This document shows, piece after piece, positions 19,401-31,223 of a stretch of 64,000 bases of DNA. A program made the position numbers and the translations under genes. This DNA is from Cliona cf. orientalis (taxonomy: Eukaryota; Porifera; Demospongiae; Clionaida; Clionaidae). The notes under the pieces are model-generated. The model saw only the letters and a list, made by a program, of their open reading frames with translations, was not told where the DNA came from and made no database searches. Where the stretch lies: the NCBI GenBank assembly GCA_963930775.1, contig OZ005691.1, forward strand, positions 4,833,000-4,896,999, given 5' to 3'. Each line of letters begins with the position of its first letter. The stretch's first letter is position 1.

Positions 19401-22400
19401 TGGCTCTGTCAGCGGATGCGGATAGACTATAGATTTCATTATCAATTTCGACGATCTTTACCAGTCATAATATTATTCTTGGCTATACTTAGTTGTGCGT
19501 ATGAGCAGAAAACACAATGGCATGCATTATGCATTGAGTAGGCACTGTCGATAGGCGTAGCTACATTAGCCAACAAAAAGGCACTATTTGTGATGCCTGT
19601 GGACCGTGTCACTGTCCATTGATTTGACGTACAGTGAAGCCAGTTTTTCGCCGAATTCAATTGATTCGTTGTGCTTACGAGTCGCTTAGATGCCTACATC
19701 TCGAGATATGGCGATTTTTGTGCTCACGATGACAACAACGACAACGATGACGACGATAACAACAACGATTACTTTACCCCTTGCGCATGCGCACGGGGTA
19801 ATAAAGTTAGCTTTGGGCTATATATAGCACGCGCGCTGTGTGCCATGCCGCGACTTGATGTTCAAAAGCTGTCGAGTTCGTCTCCTGTGATTGAAATTTG
19901 TCAGTGTCGAGGTTGAAGTCAGTCGACTCTCAGACTCCATCTCTGCGATTGAGGTGCCAGTATCAATGTGTGTATGCACTATATTGACGACCTTTTACCA
20001 TATGAACCATTATGCAGCTACTGGGCATGTGGTCAAGTATTCATTGTCTTCTATACTGATTTTTTTTTCAAGGGACCACTCACTAAGCAGAAAAAAGAAA
20101 TGGTCCAGAAACCACCACATAGTTGAGCTGGATGCGTAGTAGAGCCATACAATGCAAGCAGGGTAGCCTATACATCAATATTGACCAAAGTGGGTAATGG
20201 TAATGGTCGTCACGTTTATGTGCGCGCGTGGCCCCGCCCCTCACGTAGCGTGTGGGCGGAAAACATTACATATGGGAAAACTTTAAAGGGTTATGCCATA
20301 ACTAATTCTAAGGCGTGAATCAAAATTCTTTCAAGTCGAATCTCTAGTTTTGACCCATTCTGCGTGCCCATGTAAAAATTGTCCCCCAAGTGCTCCCAAA
20401 CCCCCATGAATTAGATTATTTAATTATTTAACTTTGCTTTTTTTCTACTTAGTGTGTAATTTTTTTTCAAGGGGACCACACACTAAGCTGAAAAAAATGG
20501 TCTGAAAACCACCACACTTTAATTCTAAGGTTGTATCAAAATTCTCCGCCGTCACGTCAAATCTCTAGTTTTGATCCATTCTGCGTGCCCATGTGTCCCC
20601 AAGTGCTCCCAGCCTTCCTCCACGAATTATTTCTTTTTTTTTCTACTTAGTGTTTAACTAGCGTAATGTGCCAGTTACCGACAGGTATCAACTATCGGAA
20701 GTACGGGTATCAATTATCGACATAGGGCCTTAGTATAGGCAGTGGGCGTGGCGCGTTTAATAATAACTTCGCGTGGTCGATCGCGACTCGCTTCTGTGCT
20801 TCAGGCTGGACTTTTGAAGGTAGGTTTTGCTTCATTTGTGATAAGATGACCCTCACAGTGTCTTACTTTCTCAATACAGGGGCAAAGACGCGATGGTGCC
20901 GTTCCGAGGCGCTTCTGCCAAGATTGAAAAAACGATAAAGATCGAACAAGCTCACCTATGAACATGAAGTTGTCTCAGTAGTTAGAGCTCATGATTATGC
21001 ACCTGCTAGTATTTTTATATAATTTTCTTACTCTTGGATTGCATGCACTGTGATGACAAAGCTCCAAGCGACGATAATTGATTGTATTGAAAGTATACGG
21101 TGTGCCGATAATACGTACCGACTGTTGATAACTGGCATTCGCAATTATAAGCTAAAATTGCCATTGCAGACGTATTTTGATCGGCAGCCCCCTGAGACTT
21201 TAGGTACTTGTAGCTCTGGCGACCCCCTACCTTTTGGTCCAAATTCGAAGTTCAGGTGATGTTCCTAATTAAGCAACAGCACACGCGGGAGAAAACCGTA
21301 TGTCGATAATTGGCACTTTACGCTACTTAGTGTGTAATTAGTGTGTAATTTTTTTTGTCTATAATAATTTCGATCTGTACATAGTTACAGGGGAGCACAA
21401 AAACTTAGCGGTGAACTTGAACCATGTCCTCAAGAGGGAGAAAATCCAAGAACGAAACGTGATTTGTAAACCATGTCTTGGAGGTGGTTTGAACCAGTTT
21501 AGGATATGTTGCTATTCAAACTGTCCTGGTGTAGCTAAGCGTTCTAATTTGGCTTATGGCGCTTACATAAGCTAGATTAAGGCCCTGTGTGTAAATGCGA
21601 TTAAAGGGTATTCCAAAGTGGTTTAGTTTAAGCCAGCTTGTAGGTGTAAACGGGGCTCTAATGGGACACCCCCCCCCCCCATTGATCTCTCTCTATCCCT
21701 CTCTACCGCTTATACATTTATTTAGCTAATATATAGTTAACTTCCTCTACTTACCAATGTGTTATCAGCCACACAGCAATACTCTCCAGCATCTTGTTCT
21801 GAAACTGCTGGAATAAAATTAGGGCATCCATTGCGCACAAGAGGCACACTTGTAACTTCTCTCAGCAGCCGAACGGACGGGGAGGGTATGCCTGTTCCTT
21901 CACATGGAACTGTGACCGAATCTCCTTCAGTGACTCGAATAACAGTGTGACCTCGCACAGGATTGGTGACTCTTGCTGGGGCTTGATCTCCAAAGTAGTG
22001 CACATAAGAATAGTATCTATTAGACCGAGGTGGTGACTGCATACGCAATTCAAACAGGTAGTAGGTGTCTCGGTTGATATCGTTGAATAGGTAGTTTATC
22101 TGTTGGTTGACTTCCTCATACCTCCCATTAGGATTATGTGGTGGTTCCATATTATCCTCAAAATCATAGGGTACACTCGACTGGTGAACCCGTACAGAGA
22201 AGGTATGCTGGCAGATAGTCTTATTCTCTCTCACGAGTGGAGTCCAGGAAAAATTGACAGAGGGCGAGTCAGCACTTGACAACAGCTGAGGACGGTTGAG
22301 CAAAATATCAGGAATCACACACTCTCCAATAATACTGTTGATAGAAGCAGTAGACAACGGAACTATGCTTGTGATATTACTACCTCCGAAGAAATCATAG

Positions 22401-25091
22401 ACAGTGCACTTGTACTCTCCCATATATCTTATCGGGCAAGGCCTGATATGTAGATCACAGTCGTAGACTCCACTGATAGAGCCACCTCTTAACTTACAGT
22501 AATTTGGATAATTTTTGAAGAATAGCTCATATTTTTCCCAGAATGTTGCATTTGACAGTGGGACATAGGAGAGCCTTGGCTTATATAAACGCTCCCACCT
22601 GACATAGGGAGGGTGTATTAGGTTCTTTCCATCAGTAGTCTGAATGGAGCACGGAAGGACACATGACGCGAAATTCATATCGATCTCAATACATCTTTCA
22701 TCATGATAGAGACGAACTGTAGGGTTTGCAATGCAAGCATACAGCTAGATAATAACATTTGAAAAGGAAAAGGTATGTGTATTATCCAAGCACAGCTTCC
22801 TTTGCATTCGCTGAAATATTTCATGGAAAGTACCATAGTGTCTCGGGCAAGAGGGTATACCCCCATGCACTGCGTTTCAGTGTAGTAGCCTCCATAAAAA
22901 TGCATGGCATTTTCATTCTGGGTAAGCACCCCCGTGGGTTGAAGTCACCAGTTATGTTTAAGTGCCCATGGGTGCTTACCCGGGACACTATGGTATATCT
23001 AGCAATCATTAAAGGCATACTGATCTATACTGTAACTTGCGTTAACTTGGTTTTCGTGCAACAATAATAATAATATTATTTTTGTAATTAAGTAGAGCAT
23101 CATTGCTATGTTTCTAGATACTTGAAAGACCTTAGTTATTGAGCATAGACGTGGTATACTAATAACTTCATATACCACAATTACATTACTACAGCAGACT
23201 ACCAGGTGGTTGTTACTCACTGTTGACGTTTGTAACGTGCCACAATGGCTCCGTGCGACGTACTGGAATGGCCATAGGGAGGCGTGTGCAATATCGGTGC
23301 AAAACGCATACAACAATATTTCGTTCAATGACATGTATATTTATATACGTATACATGGTATGGATAGGAGGGGTTGGGATATGGGTTGCCAATGGTTAGC
23401 AGGGTTAGTCTCTAGGGTTTGTCTATGACAGGGGGGAGATAATGATTGGCAGCAGCGACAACAGCGTTGGTGTAGTGGTTGGAGCTGTTGTGTATGGAAC
23501 AGAATGTAGCTAGCGGGTTCAAATCTCGCTTTATGCTTTGATTTTTTTTATTCACTTGTCGAAATTTTTCTAAGTTCATTGAACATAGCTACTGGTATTG
23601 GTGGATTTAAATTTAGCAGTTGCTGTGCATGTGTGTATTGGATAATTATTACACATCATAGATTACATATAATTACCTCCGATGATAACCACAGAAAAGT
23701 AAGGGTTCTATCTAGAAATTTTGGTTTGGGATGGAAGGGGGCGTGGCACTTTCACGCACAGTCCCCTCCTCCAAACCTTTAAATATTAGTTAGACACTGT
23801 TTAGGAGGTTTCTGTGTGATTTAGAAGACTGAAGGATTCCATAATGTAGAGTCCCGAGCGAAGCGAGGGTTCCATGAGAGCCCTGAGGTCTTCTAAATCA
23901 CATAGAAACCAACTAAACAGTGTCTAACAAGTTTAGATCATATAGCTTTGTATTGCTAGAGCCAGAGAGCAAACCTGTAGGTGACTATGAAAATCTTGTA
24001 GGTGACTATGAGATATAGATACCTGTCAGTAGCCAATCAAATTGCAGTATTTGTACATGTTGCAGCTATGATCTAATGGGTATTAATATTTGTGGGTTTT
24101 AGGCATAAATGTATACTCTATGACATAATTCAGAAGAACTTACTATTTACTTGTATTTCAAATAGTATATGTTCCCCGCCTCCTCCCTCTCTCTTTTTTG
24201 TCTTGCTACTCTTCTATGAGGGAGAAGCTGGGTGCTTTGGGGGGGGGGGGGGGGGGGGGGGGAAGCTACCCCTCTGCCCCCCCCCTACGGATAGAACCCT
24301 GAAAGTAACTTGCTCCAAGGGATAAGCATATAGCTATGTAGCTATTATATAATAGGTGTGTGTACTCTGAGCGTATATGTGTGTTTGAGTGGATATCAAA
24401 CTATAATTTCAAAAAACATCATGCATGAAGCCCAATTTTGGAATTCCGAGGCAGCAGAGTGCTATAGCTAGCTATAATAGTGGTCAATCAGTACAGTGGT
24501 AATCATGGGACCCGAGTATGCTGGGTGCTCACACCGTAGCTATAGTGAGGTGTCTGCTTTACTGGCCCGTTGCATCTCTCATGCCCAGCACCATTTCACA
24601 TGCAGAAGGGGGCTGGGCATGAGACTAAATTACATAATAGTTAGACACTGTTTAGGAGGTTTCCATATGTGATTTAGAAGACCAAAGGATTCTCTATATA
24701 GAATCCCGAGCGAAGCGAGGGTTCTATGAGAGCTCTCAGGTCTTCTAAATCATATAGAAACCGACTAAACTGTATGAAACCCTGAAAACTATATGATCTA
24801 GATACTACTAAGCACTGACAAGTCACCGCTCATCGGCAGCAATGATTTTGGCCCGGAAATAATATATTTATAGGCAGAAAATTACATCTTCGTGAACAGA
24901 ACAAGACCAAAATAATTAAATTAAATTGTATATAGCTAGGCTACCTTCTTGTCAGTTGATCATAATTTGTAAGAAAGCATAGAGAAATTAGGCTAGTTGT
25001 ATGGTATGAAAATAGACTCACTTTCTACTGAGCAGTAGACTGTAGCCACGAGCAGAACAATGCACGATATTAATACTTGCCAATGAATCAT
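13461..25091 (-). CDS. Kinase-less ROR-like receptor with YExI-repeat cytoplasmic tail (receptor B)
   Basis: Eleven exons in transcription order: 25022-25091, 21755-22716, 18647-18713, 18520-18547, 18062-18217, 17705-18003, 16852-17124, 16383-16637, 16104-16328, 15023-15232 and 13461-14608. All phases agree and give 1230 residues. A signal peptide starts the protein (IVLLVATVYC). Then come a divergent Ig-like plus FN3-like region, an Ig domain ending DAGEYCC, a Frizzled-type CRD (CHSVYPYC, CKTSC), a six-Cys kringle (DCQSW, CRNPGG, PWCYT), a second CRD (YGFCHDIEGYG, CHVILPFC), a degenerate kringle, a membrane span (ITIFLL-type, about 14510-14575) and a tail of about 340 residues. The tail has IYDIPDLYDLRP, four YExI units, LPPR, and a second YEQISRYERI pair. 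No kinase is present. Ig, CRD and kringle together are the ROR/MuSK plan, so Wnt-like ligands are a reasonable inference. Tyrosine phosphorylation of the tail and SH2 recruitment are inference. Confidence 0.85.
13935..14034 (-). repeat. 18-bp coding repeats (YExIxx)4 in receptor B tail
   Basis: Four in-frame units read YEKIHH, YERIQD, YEKIQR and YEKIRH, followed by CDVNLAQL. A related two-unit module, YEQISRYERIEH then CDINLAHM, lies about 120 residues later (near 13515-13570). The paralogous tail at 31593-32650 has four units; the dead copy at 35482-36972 has two. Confidence 0.9.
17416..17607. mobile_element. M3 inverted-repeat element, copy 2 (near-intact)
   Basis: 192 bp with almost perfect terminal inverted repeats (TTACCGTAAATCGCGAATAT and its complement). 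Located in the receptor B intron between the first CRD and the first kringle. Confidence 0.92.
18226..18336. repeat. GA-rich tract in receptor B intron
   Basis: Purine-rich GAGAGGGAGG repeats on the plus strand. Transcribed, they would give a pyrimidine tract immediately before the CRD1 exon acceptor at 18217. Confidence 0.8.
18916..20025. mobile_element. Element X, copy 1, interrupted by element Y
   Basis: Ends CCCAGTAG and CTACTGGG. Left part (18916-19180) and right part (19805-20025) match the uninterrupted copy at 37508-37995 (for example CTTTTCTGTGGTTAT and TATATATAGCACGC). The middle is element Y. Located in the second intron of receptor B. Confidence 0.85.
19188..19801. mobile_element. 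Element Y, copy 1 (inverted), inserted in X
   Basis: Ends AGAGCACATACCCCGCGCGC and TTGCGCATGCGCACGGGGTA form inverted GC-rich termini in an otherwise AT-rich region. It carries an internal run of ACAACGA/GACGAC triplets. Other copies: 48441-48836, 52660-53246, 56052-56632; a diverged relic is at about 25566-25795. Confidence 0.85.
20070..20660. repeat. Element W and a 240-bp tandem repeat
   Basis: About 20302-20460 is repeated at 20520-20660 (shared AATCTCTAGTTTTGA and CATTCTGCGTGCCCATGT). The flanking CACTAAGCAGAAAAAAG and the body recur inverted at about 45610-45950. Non-coding. Confidence 0.75.
22831..22995. mobile_element. M1 inverted-repeat element, copy 4
   Basis: Ends TACCATAGTGTCTCGGGCAA and TTACCCGGGACACTATGGTA; the terminal inverted repeats are the best preserved of the four copies. 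Located in intron 1 of receptor B. Confidence 0.88.
23455..23545 (+). repeat. tRNA-like SINE head or tRNA pseudogene
   Basis: TGGTGTAGTGG matches an A box and GGGTTCAAATCTC a B box at the usual spacing, followed by a T run. The stems do not pair convincingly into a cloverleaf, so this is not called as a functional tRNA gene. Confidence 0.45.
23789..23928. mobile_element. M4 hairpin element, copy 1
   Basis: Nearly self-complementary over its full 140 bp: GTTAGACACTGTTTAG and GATTTAGAAGAC at the left pair with the same sequences inverted at the right. The centre has CCGAGCGAAGCGAGGGTTC. Confidence 0.92.
24239..24262. repeat. 24-base G run
   Basis: Uninterrupted G homopolymer. Comparable C or G runs lie at 3644-3669, 33657-33682 and 36902-36920. 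Length in the true genome is uncertain because such runs sequence badly. Confidence 0.9.
24640..24773. mobile_element. M4 hairpin element, copy 2
   Basis: Same element as 23789-23928, about 850 bp away and in the same orientation. The right end has decayed (CTAAACTGTATGAAAC instead of CTAAACAGTGTCTAAC). Confidence 0.9.
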
Positions 25092-25142
25092 GGTAGGTAC
25101 TAGGCAGTGGACTCAGGATCGCGTATATAGCTACCTGGTTTC

Positions 25143-25487
25143 TACGCTAACGTGTGAAGAAATTTTAATGAGATGCAAATGATATTCAGTGCCATTTCAG
25201 GAAGTTCCGGCCAGGTCTATCGGAGCAGCGTGCATTTTGGAGGCTGCAAAGAGCTTCAGGGTAGGTACAGAAAAACGGCGCTAGCTACGGAACTCTAGGA
25301 TGCCGTACATCATGTAGCTGAGACGCTTTTTTGAGAGACTCAGAGCTAGTCTAGTATTCGCCTGGCTAGCGTGATACATGTACGATTTTGATTCCCACCA
25401 ATGGGCGTGGCAGGAACCTGGGCGGAACTTCCTGAAAGGGCGCTGAGTATCATGCATCTCATTAAAAGTTCTTCACACGTTAGCGTA
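25143..25487. mobile_element. M5 element with about 68-bp terminal inverted repeats, just upstream of receptor B
   Basis: Starts TACGCTAACGTGTGAAGAA and ends with its complement; similarity between the two ends continues for about 68 bases. TA on each side fits a TA target duplication, as in Tc1/mariner-derived elements. It begins 52 bp upstream of the receptor B start codon, so it occupies the promoter or 5' UTR region. Confidence 0.88.
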
Positions 25488-26905
25488 ATGCAGTGGCGGT
25501 TTTTGAGGGGTGTGATTGCATAGAGGATATGGCGACCTTTACCGCATTGGCGAAATTTTTCTGGCTTGGCAAAATATTTACCCCGCGCGCATGCGCAAGG
25601 GATAGCACAAGCGCCAGATCTGGTGATCTAGGCGTCTGTGATTCGTAAATAATTACAGGTATTATCCGTCGATATCGTCGAAAACTGGCTTCATTATGCT
25701 TCGAATCGTTTGGCAAGGTCAATGAGCGTTGGCAACGCCTATCAATACTGCCCACCATGTGCTTTCTGCTCATGCGCATAACCTGGCACAAGTTGTGCCG
25801 TCTGTTGACAGCCGTCACTATAATAATGTAAGTGAAGACCGTCAACAGACTGCAGGTGGCATGCATGGAGTTCGAGCTCCCTCTCAGCGTGCGGGATATG
25901 ACATATGCTGTACCCTGCCCCCTAATATCAATAATAATAATATTCAAGGACTGAAGGGGCAATGCACCCCTTTATTCTCAACTCAGATTTCTAAACATTT
26001 ACCAGGCCTGATTATGAGTAAATGCGCCTTAACAGCTTCCAAATCTATTCCACTCGACTTGCAATTCATTTTTCACCGAAAAAATTGTGATATCAGCCTC
26101 GATCGTGTCAAAAATGGGCGTGGTTTGACAAAAGTGGGCGTGGTTGTAAAAATTTTGCGCACGCTTCGCTTATTGCTATAGCTAGCTGTTGTTATTATTA
26201 AACCCCCTAGTAGCTAACGCTGCATTATTTTATCCATACAATGCTGTAATTATTATGAACCACTCTGTCCATACATTCTAAAATTAATCTTTATCTTTTG
26301 AATCCAATAATAATATTCATACAATATATGTCATAAAATTAATATCAGTAGCTATATTATGGCCTAGCCATATTGTTTAGTTCACTACTCTTACTCTTTG
26401 AGACACAGTGAGTCACAATAAATTTCTTACAGTTGAGTCATGGAATGTTAGAGCAATTGGGACATCTGTCGATGATGGATCAGCAGCCGTAAGTGCCACG
26501 ATCCCAGTAGAAGCTGGTTTACTGCATAGGCATGGCAGTCACATGAGCTGAGCTGGAGTGACCTAGGCTGGGTTCATACACTTGAAGTGATAGTTCAGTA
26601 TGTAGTGGGCTCTACACTGACAACCAGAGGGATTGACAATCTACAGGATGAAAACAGTTAACTTAAACTTAAGCATTTGTAAGTCCATCCACCCCTGCCG
26701 GGCCAAAGAATATTAAATTGCAAAGGCCAAAATTTAATTATTATAGTTTTCCACATAGTATGGGGACAACAAATTGTGTGCGTGAATTATAAGCAATTCC
26801 AAGGAAAAAGAGTGCTGGTATCTGCCATCTTTACAGTTACAAAAACTAATGCCAATACTTGCAATTAGTGAGTGCTGGATCGATGAGATCCACCACACTT
26901 TCAGA
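25488..26905. other. Intergenic; diverged element Y relic and no supported gene
   Basis: About 25566-25795 resembles the middle of element Y (TTTACCCCGCGCGC, GTGCTTTCTGCTCATGCGCA). Around 26433-26488 a possible exon (ESWNVRAIGTSVDD in one frame, with acceptor and donor) could belong to an unrecognised gene, but nothing joins to it convincingly. Confidence 0.5.
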
Positions 26906-27312
26906 TTATGAAACTGATCATTATCACTTCGATAAGCCAACAAGCACATATCCTTTTTACTTTATCACTGATATCATAAAATCTGGTATTGATGACCATA
27001 TTAATTTAAATTTTATGCTGCCATTGCCACATCCATACACAGCATTTCCTTAAATTTACAAGTGTGAAGCTGATCATTCTCATTTGGATAAGTCAACAAA
27101 CACCTAGCTATTCTTTTTACGTTATCATTGACATCATCAAATCTGGCATTGATGACCATAATTGTTAATAATGTACAAATTAATGCAGCCATTGCCAGAT
27201 CCATACACAGCATTTCCTTAACTTTATAAGTGTGAAGCTGATTATTCTCATTTGGATAAGTCAACAAGCACCTATTCTTTTTACGTTATCATTGACATAA
27301 TCAAATCTGGCA
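26905..27312. repeat. Tandem repeat, unit about 156-168 bp, 2.6 copies
   Basis: The landmark TGAAGCTGATCATTCTCA or a close variant begins at 26909, 27065 and 27233, and ATCCATACACAGCATTTCCT ends the first two units. Non-coding. Confidence 0.88.
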
Positions 27313-27441
27313 TAAACACAACAATCTGATGTTTATCCAAGTTATATAGTATACTGCAGCTATGAGCTATAAAATGAACAGCATGCGTATGTGCAGCTCA
27401 GATCCAGAACAGAGAAGATCTGAAGTATCAATGACCAAGTG

Positions 27442-30400
27442 ATGCACAGATTACTTGTGAGTTGTATTCTCTTGCTGTAGCGTAGGTAGCTAGCATAATT
27501 AGTTTATCACAATTAAATCCTCTAGCATAATTAAATTTATACTTAATTTATCTATTTCTACAGGCAGAGGAGAGACAGTTTAGGGTAGGTTTCATTCTTT
27601 ATTTTAAGCATGAAGAAAAATATTATGATATCAATACTCTTGTTATAATGTTATTATAGGATGAGAGGGATCAACATGGAGTAAGTTGATACATGTTTTT
27701 AATTCACTCTGAATCATGTAGCTGTCCTGTGTATGTATTGCAACATGAATGAAGGAAAACAGGCATAGGCTGGGCAAGGTATGTTAGTTACATTGTAGCT
27801 AAGTTTTCATTATTTTCTGATAATCATAATCTTTTCAATTTTGGCTATTATAGAGAATGGAGTTGCTTCAAATTCAACTTCAGGAAACCAGTGACGAAAA
27901 CACAAAAAAAGAGCTACAAGAAGAAATACTAATAACAGAAACAAAGAAAGAATTGGCAAATGCAAAATATGTGAGCTAAATTGTGCATGCAAGCTATATT
28001 ACTTTAACATAACAGTAATTATCATAGGAAAAAGCAGACAAACTGTGGAGGCAAAGATATTTTGAGCAAGTAAACTGTTAAAAGTCAATGACAAGCTATA
28101 AAATTAATTATTCAGTGTTTAATTGAGCTTTGACATAATTAATTTTACACAGAGACAAGTATGGGGTGCAGCTACTGCAGACCAGTACGTTGTACAATGG
28201 AAGGAAAAGGCAGAGGAATGGGACAAAAAGATCAAGATAAGCGAGGAGCATCTGAAGAAGCTTGAAATTGCAAAAGAGCAATACATTGATGGTATGTTGA
28301 TCGCGGTAACTACTATTATTATGCAGTAGCCTTCTACTCCACGTAAATCTATATTAATTGCAATTATTATTGCTCCCGCTTTTTTTCCCCAGATTCAGCT
28401 GAATCCAAGCGCCTTCTGGAAGAGGCCTTAAAGGATGGCTATATAGAAGTAGTAATCATAGTATGCATAGTATTGGGATTGCCTGGAGTGGGGAAAACAC
28501 ACTTAAAATTCCTTTTACTGGACCAGCGACCACCACACCTTCGAACTAGTACCATTTGTGCTGAAACCCCTGTACGAATAGAAATCCGAACCATCACAGG
28601 GACCAGGGTACAAACAGTTGAAGGAAAATGGTCAGAAGTTGAAGGTGAAGATATGTTTGATGTAGTAGCGGAAATGATCCTGTTAGCTGAACCGGAATCC
28701 TCAAGTGAAATCCACCCGCATGTAACCGATGACTCTGTGGCTGCAGCTCAGAAGCCAAAAAAGAAAAGCGTTTTTACTAGACTCATCCGTAGGCTAAAAA
28801 AGCGTAGTACATCAGTCGAACATTTGGAGGCCACTGATAGTCCTCAAGCTAGTGCTAGTGCTTCTGCTCTGCTTCAGGCTTCAGATTCAAGTGCATGTGA
28901 GAAAGCTATGAATGTGATCATGAATAAACTCACTCAACACATAACTAAAATGAAGGGTAAAATTTATGAAGGCAAAGAGTCCCTGCTTTCGTGTAAACAA
29001 AGATTGAAGTCAAAATGGGTTTACTTTACAGATAGTGGTGGGCAGCCTCAGTACCATGAACTACTTCCACTCTTCATGCGGCGCATATCTTCGGCACTGT
29101 GTGTCATTCGCCTCCCTGATAAGCTAAATGAGATCCAATCAGTTGAATATTTTAAGGATGGTAAGCAGATTGGTGCTGCTCAGTGTTCTCAATTCACTTC
29201 CTTGGATACCGTAAAGTGCCTTGTAAACACAATTCAGTCATACGCCAATCAAGATAATCCTCCAAAAATTATTCTAGTTGGCACGCATCTTGATAAGTTA
29301 GAGGAACAATCCAAACATGATACAGAAGGGCTTGCAGCCGATTCTCATGAAACATTGGAAGATAAAGATAGGCAGCTGATAGAGATTCTTGAGCGTGATT
29401 TCTCGGATCAACTAGTATACTACTCTGAATCGAGCAAGGAAAAGCGATTGCTATTTACCCTAAATACGCTCAATCCAGGTGAGCATGAGAATATTGCTGC
29501 TCAGTCAATTCGACGATCAGTAGAGGCATCAGGAACAAAGGGGATTAAGATTCCCATCTGGTGGTATATCTTGGAGCTGATGCTCCAGGAATTATCCAAG
29601 GAGCTAGGTAGAGGGGTCCTTAGCAGGACAGAGTGTCTGGAAATGGTTCATCTGCTTGGTATTGAAGAAGATTCATTTAATGCAGCTTTGGTGTATTTTG
29701 ATGAACTCAATATCATCAAATACTCACCGAACATCCTTCCAGATGTGGTCTTTATTGATTCACAGGTACCTCTTGACAAGGTGTCCGAATTAGTGCATCA
29801 TAGTTACCTGCTCAGGCAGCCTACTTCTTCCTTGGACGCAGAATGGAGGCACTTTAGAGATCAAGGAGTAGTCAGCAAGGAGTGCTTGAAGACGTTTGAT
29901 CGCCACTACGTTCCGGGTATCTTCTCAGAGAGTCACCTTGTCCAGTATCTCAAACAGCTTCTTGTACTTGCACCAATCCCTAGGCCAGAGTGGGCACCTT
30001 GCTCAAAACAACTGCAACAATCAGATGCTGGCAAAGCAGAATCTGATGAAACACACTTTGTGATGCCAACTCTCTTGCCCACGCTTTCAGAGGGTGACCT
30101 TGAAAAATGGCGTCTTTTTTCTCCCATAGCAGCTCCTCTTCTTATTAAATTTCCTAAGGGTTCTCGACGTGCTGGGGTCTTTTGCTGTTTTATAATTCAC
30201 CTTATAAGGCATTGCAATTGGAAGTTTCTTCTCAATAAAGAAGAGAAGCTGTACCGAAACTGTGTTAGAATGCATGATATAATTGACAGTCCCCCTATGT
30301 CTGTTGTGCTCATTGACTCTAATTCATACACTGAAGTTCACGTGAATGCTACCACTGGCATTCCCATAAGTGAGTACACTTCTCTCTTGCCCACCATCAA

Positions 30401-31223
30401 GCAGACCATCCTCAGTGGCATATTCTCAGCATGCAGAGCACTAAAGTATGACCTAACTAAGCCTGAATTTGCATTCTACTGTCCACATACTACTCCCTCA
30501 GAAAAGGCAACAAAAGTAACAATATCTAGCACTGTTTCAAGTAGTCAACCTGCAAAAACCCAGCATACAGCAAGTCTCACCACTGATAGGAAGTATTGGA
30601 AGTGTGATTTAGATACTGCAGGTACATACTTCGGCCCCCTTGAAGAGCAAAAACACACTATTTGGTTTGGTAAACCAAAAGGTACTCCACAATATAATTA
30701 TATTAGAGATAACTCTACACAAAAACTATACTAACATGCTGTGCCTATGCAGATTCATGTGTGAGATCCAAAATTTCTGCTAAATGTGGCGAATTCTGTG
30801 AGCATATACAGCTAGTAGCTAATTGCTATAATATTATTATGTTTAAGTACATGCATGTATGAACACAAATTGATTTCTCTCCACATACTTGCAGCCCATC
30901 CAACTCCTAGCAATCTAGAGCTAATTAAATGGAAAAATGAGCGAGGAGAAATAAAGAAGTTTCATTTGAAGAACGAAATCTGCCACAAATGGGAACGACT
31001 TGGTAATCTCCTTGAGATACCATTACCGATTCTTAAAAGTATGGAGCAACAGTACCGTGGAGATGCAAGAGTCAGTATGACTGCTGTGTTCCAGTACTGG
31101 ATACTAGAGAGACCCTCAGATTTATACCCTCTCACTTGGGAGGGACTGGATCGTCTCCTTAATGATGCAGAGTTAGGTGAAATAGCTGAAGACCTTAAGC
31201 AAGCCCTGAATAATCATTTATGA
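27442..31223 (+). CDS. Coiled-coil, Roc-COR-like GTPase with C-terminal death domain
   Basis: Exons: 27442-27456 (tentative start), 27564-27584, 27660-27680, 27854-27970, 28028-28069, 28153-28291, 28393-30621 and 30895-31223; one frame of about 970 residues. The N-terminal third is charged and helical (KKELQEEI, EKADKLW, EEWDKKI), a likely coiled coil. The GTPase has P-loop GLPGVGKT, DSGGQPQYHELLP as the switch 2 motif and GTHLDK as the base-specificity motif. A COR-like winged-helix region follows (WYILELMLQEL, YFDELNIIKYS). The last exon encodes a death domain (WERLGNLLEIP, VFQYWILE, TWEGLDRLL). Such proteins are candidate scaffolds in stress or innate-immune signalling; this is family-level inference. 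If the last intron is retained, the frame ends at 30734 without a death domain. The 3' half has a decayed copy at 34310-34915. Confidence 0.82.

Larger units (their letters stand above)
18826..21655. mobile_element. Candidate composite element Z with GTTTACAC ends
   Basis: Left CCGTTTACACTAGGCCTTAA and right GTGTAAACGGGGCTCTAA are inverted, and both ends carry copies of a subterminal AAGCCAGCTT motif. The 2.8-kb interior includes elements X, Y and W. No transposase frame was found. The boundaries are less certain than those of X and Y. Confidence 0.5.

Noticed and set aside
19671..19916. Asp/Asn-rich frame in element Y
   Set aside because: Arises from ACAACGA/GACGAC triplets in a repeat present in several non-coding copies.
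21759..21950. Plus-strand frames opposite the receptor Ig exons
   Set aside because: Shadows of the conserved minus-strand exon; no codon or domain signal of their own.
23455..23545. Functional tRNA gene
   Set aside because: A and B boxes are present but the acceptor and anticodon stems do not pair convincingly, and a SINE-like A/T tail follows.
26905..27312. CRISPR-like array
   Set aside because: Units are 156-168 bp and fully homologous; there is no repeat-spacer alternation, and the context is eukaryotic.
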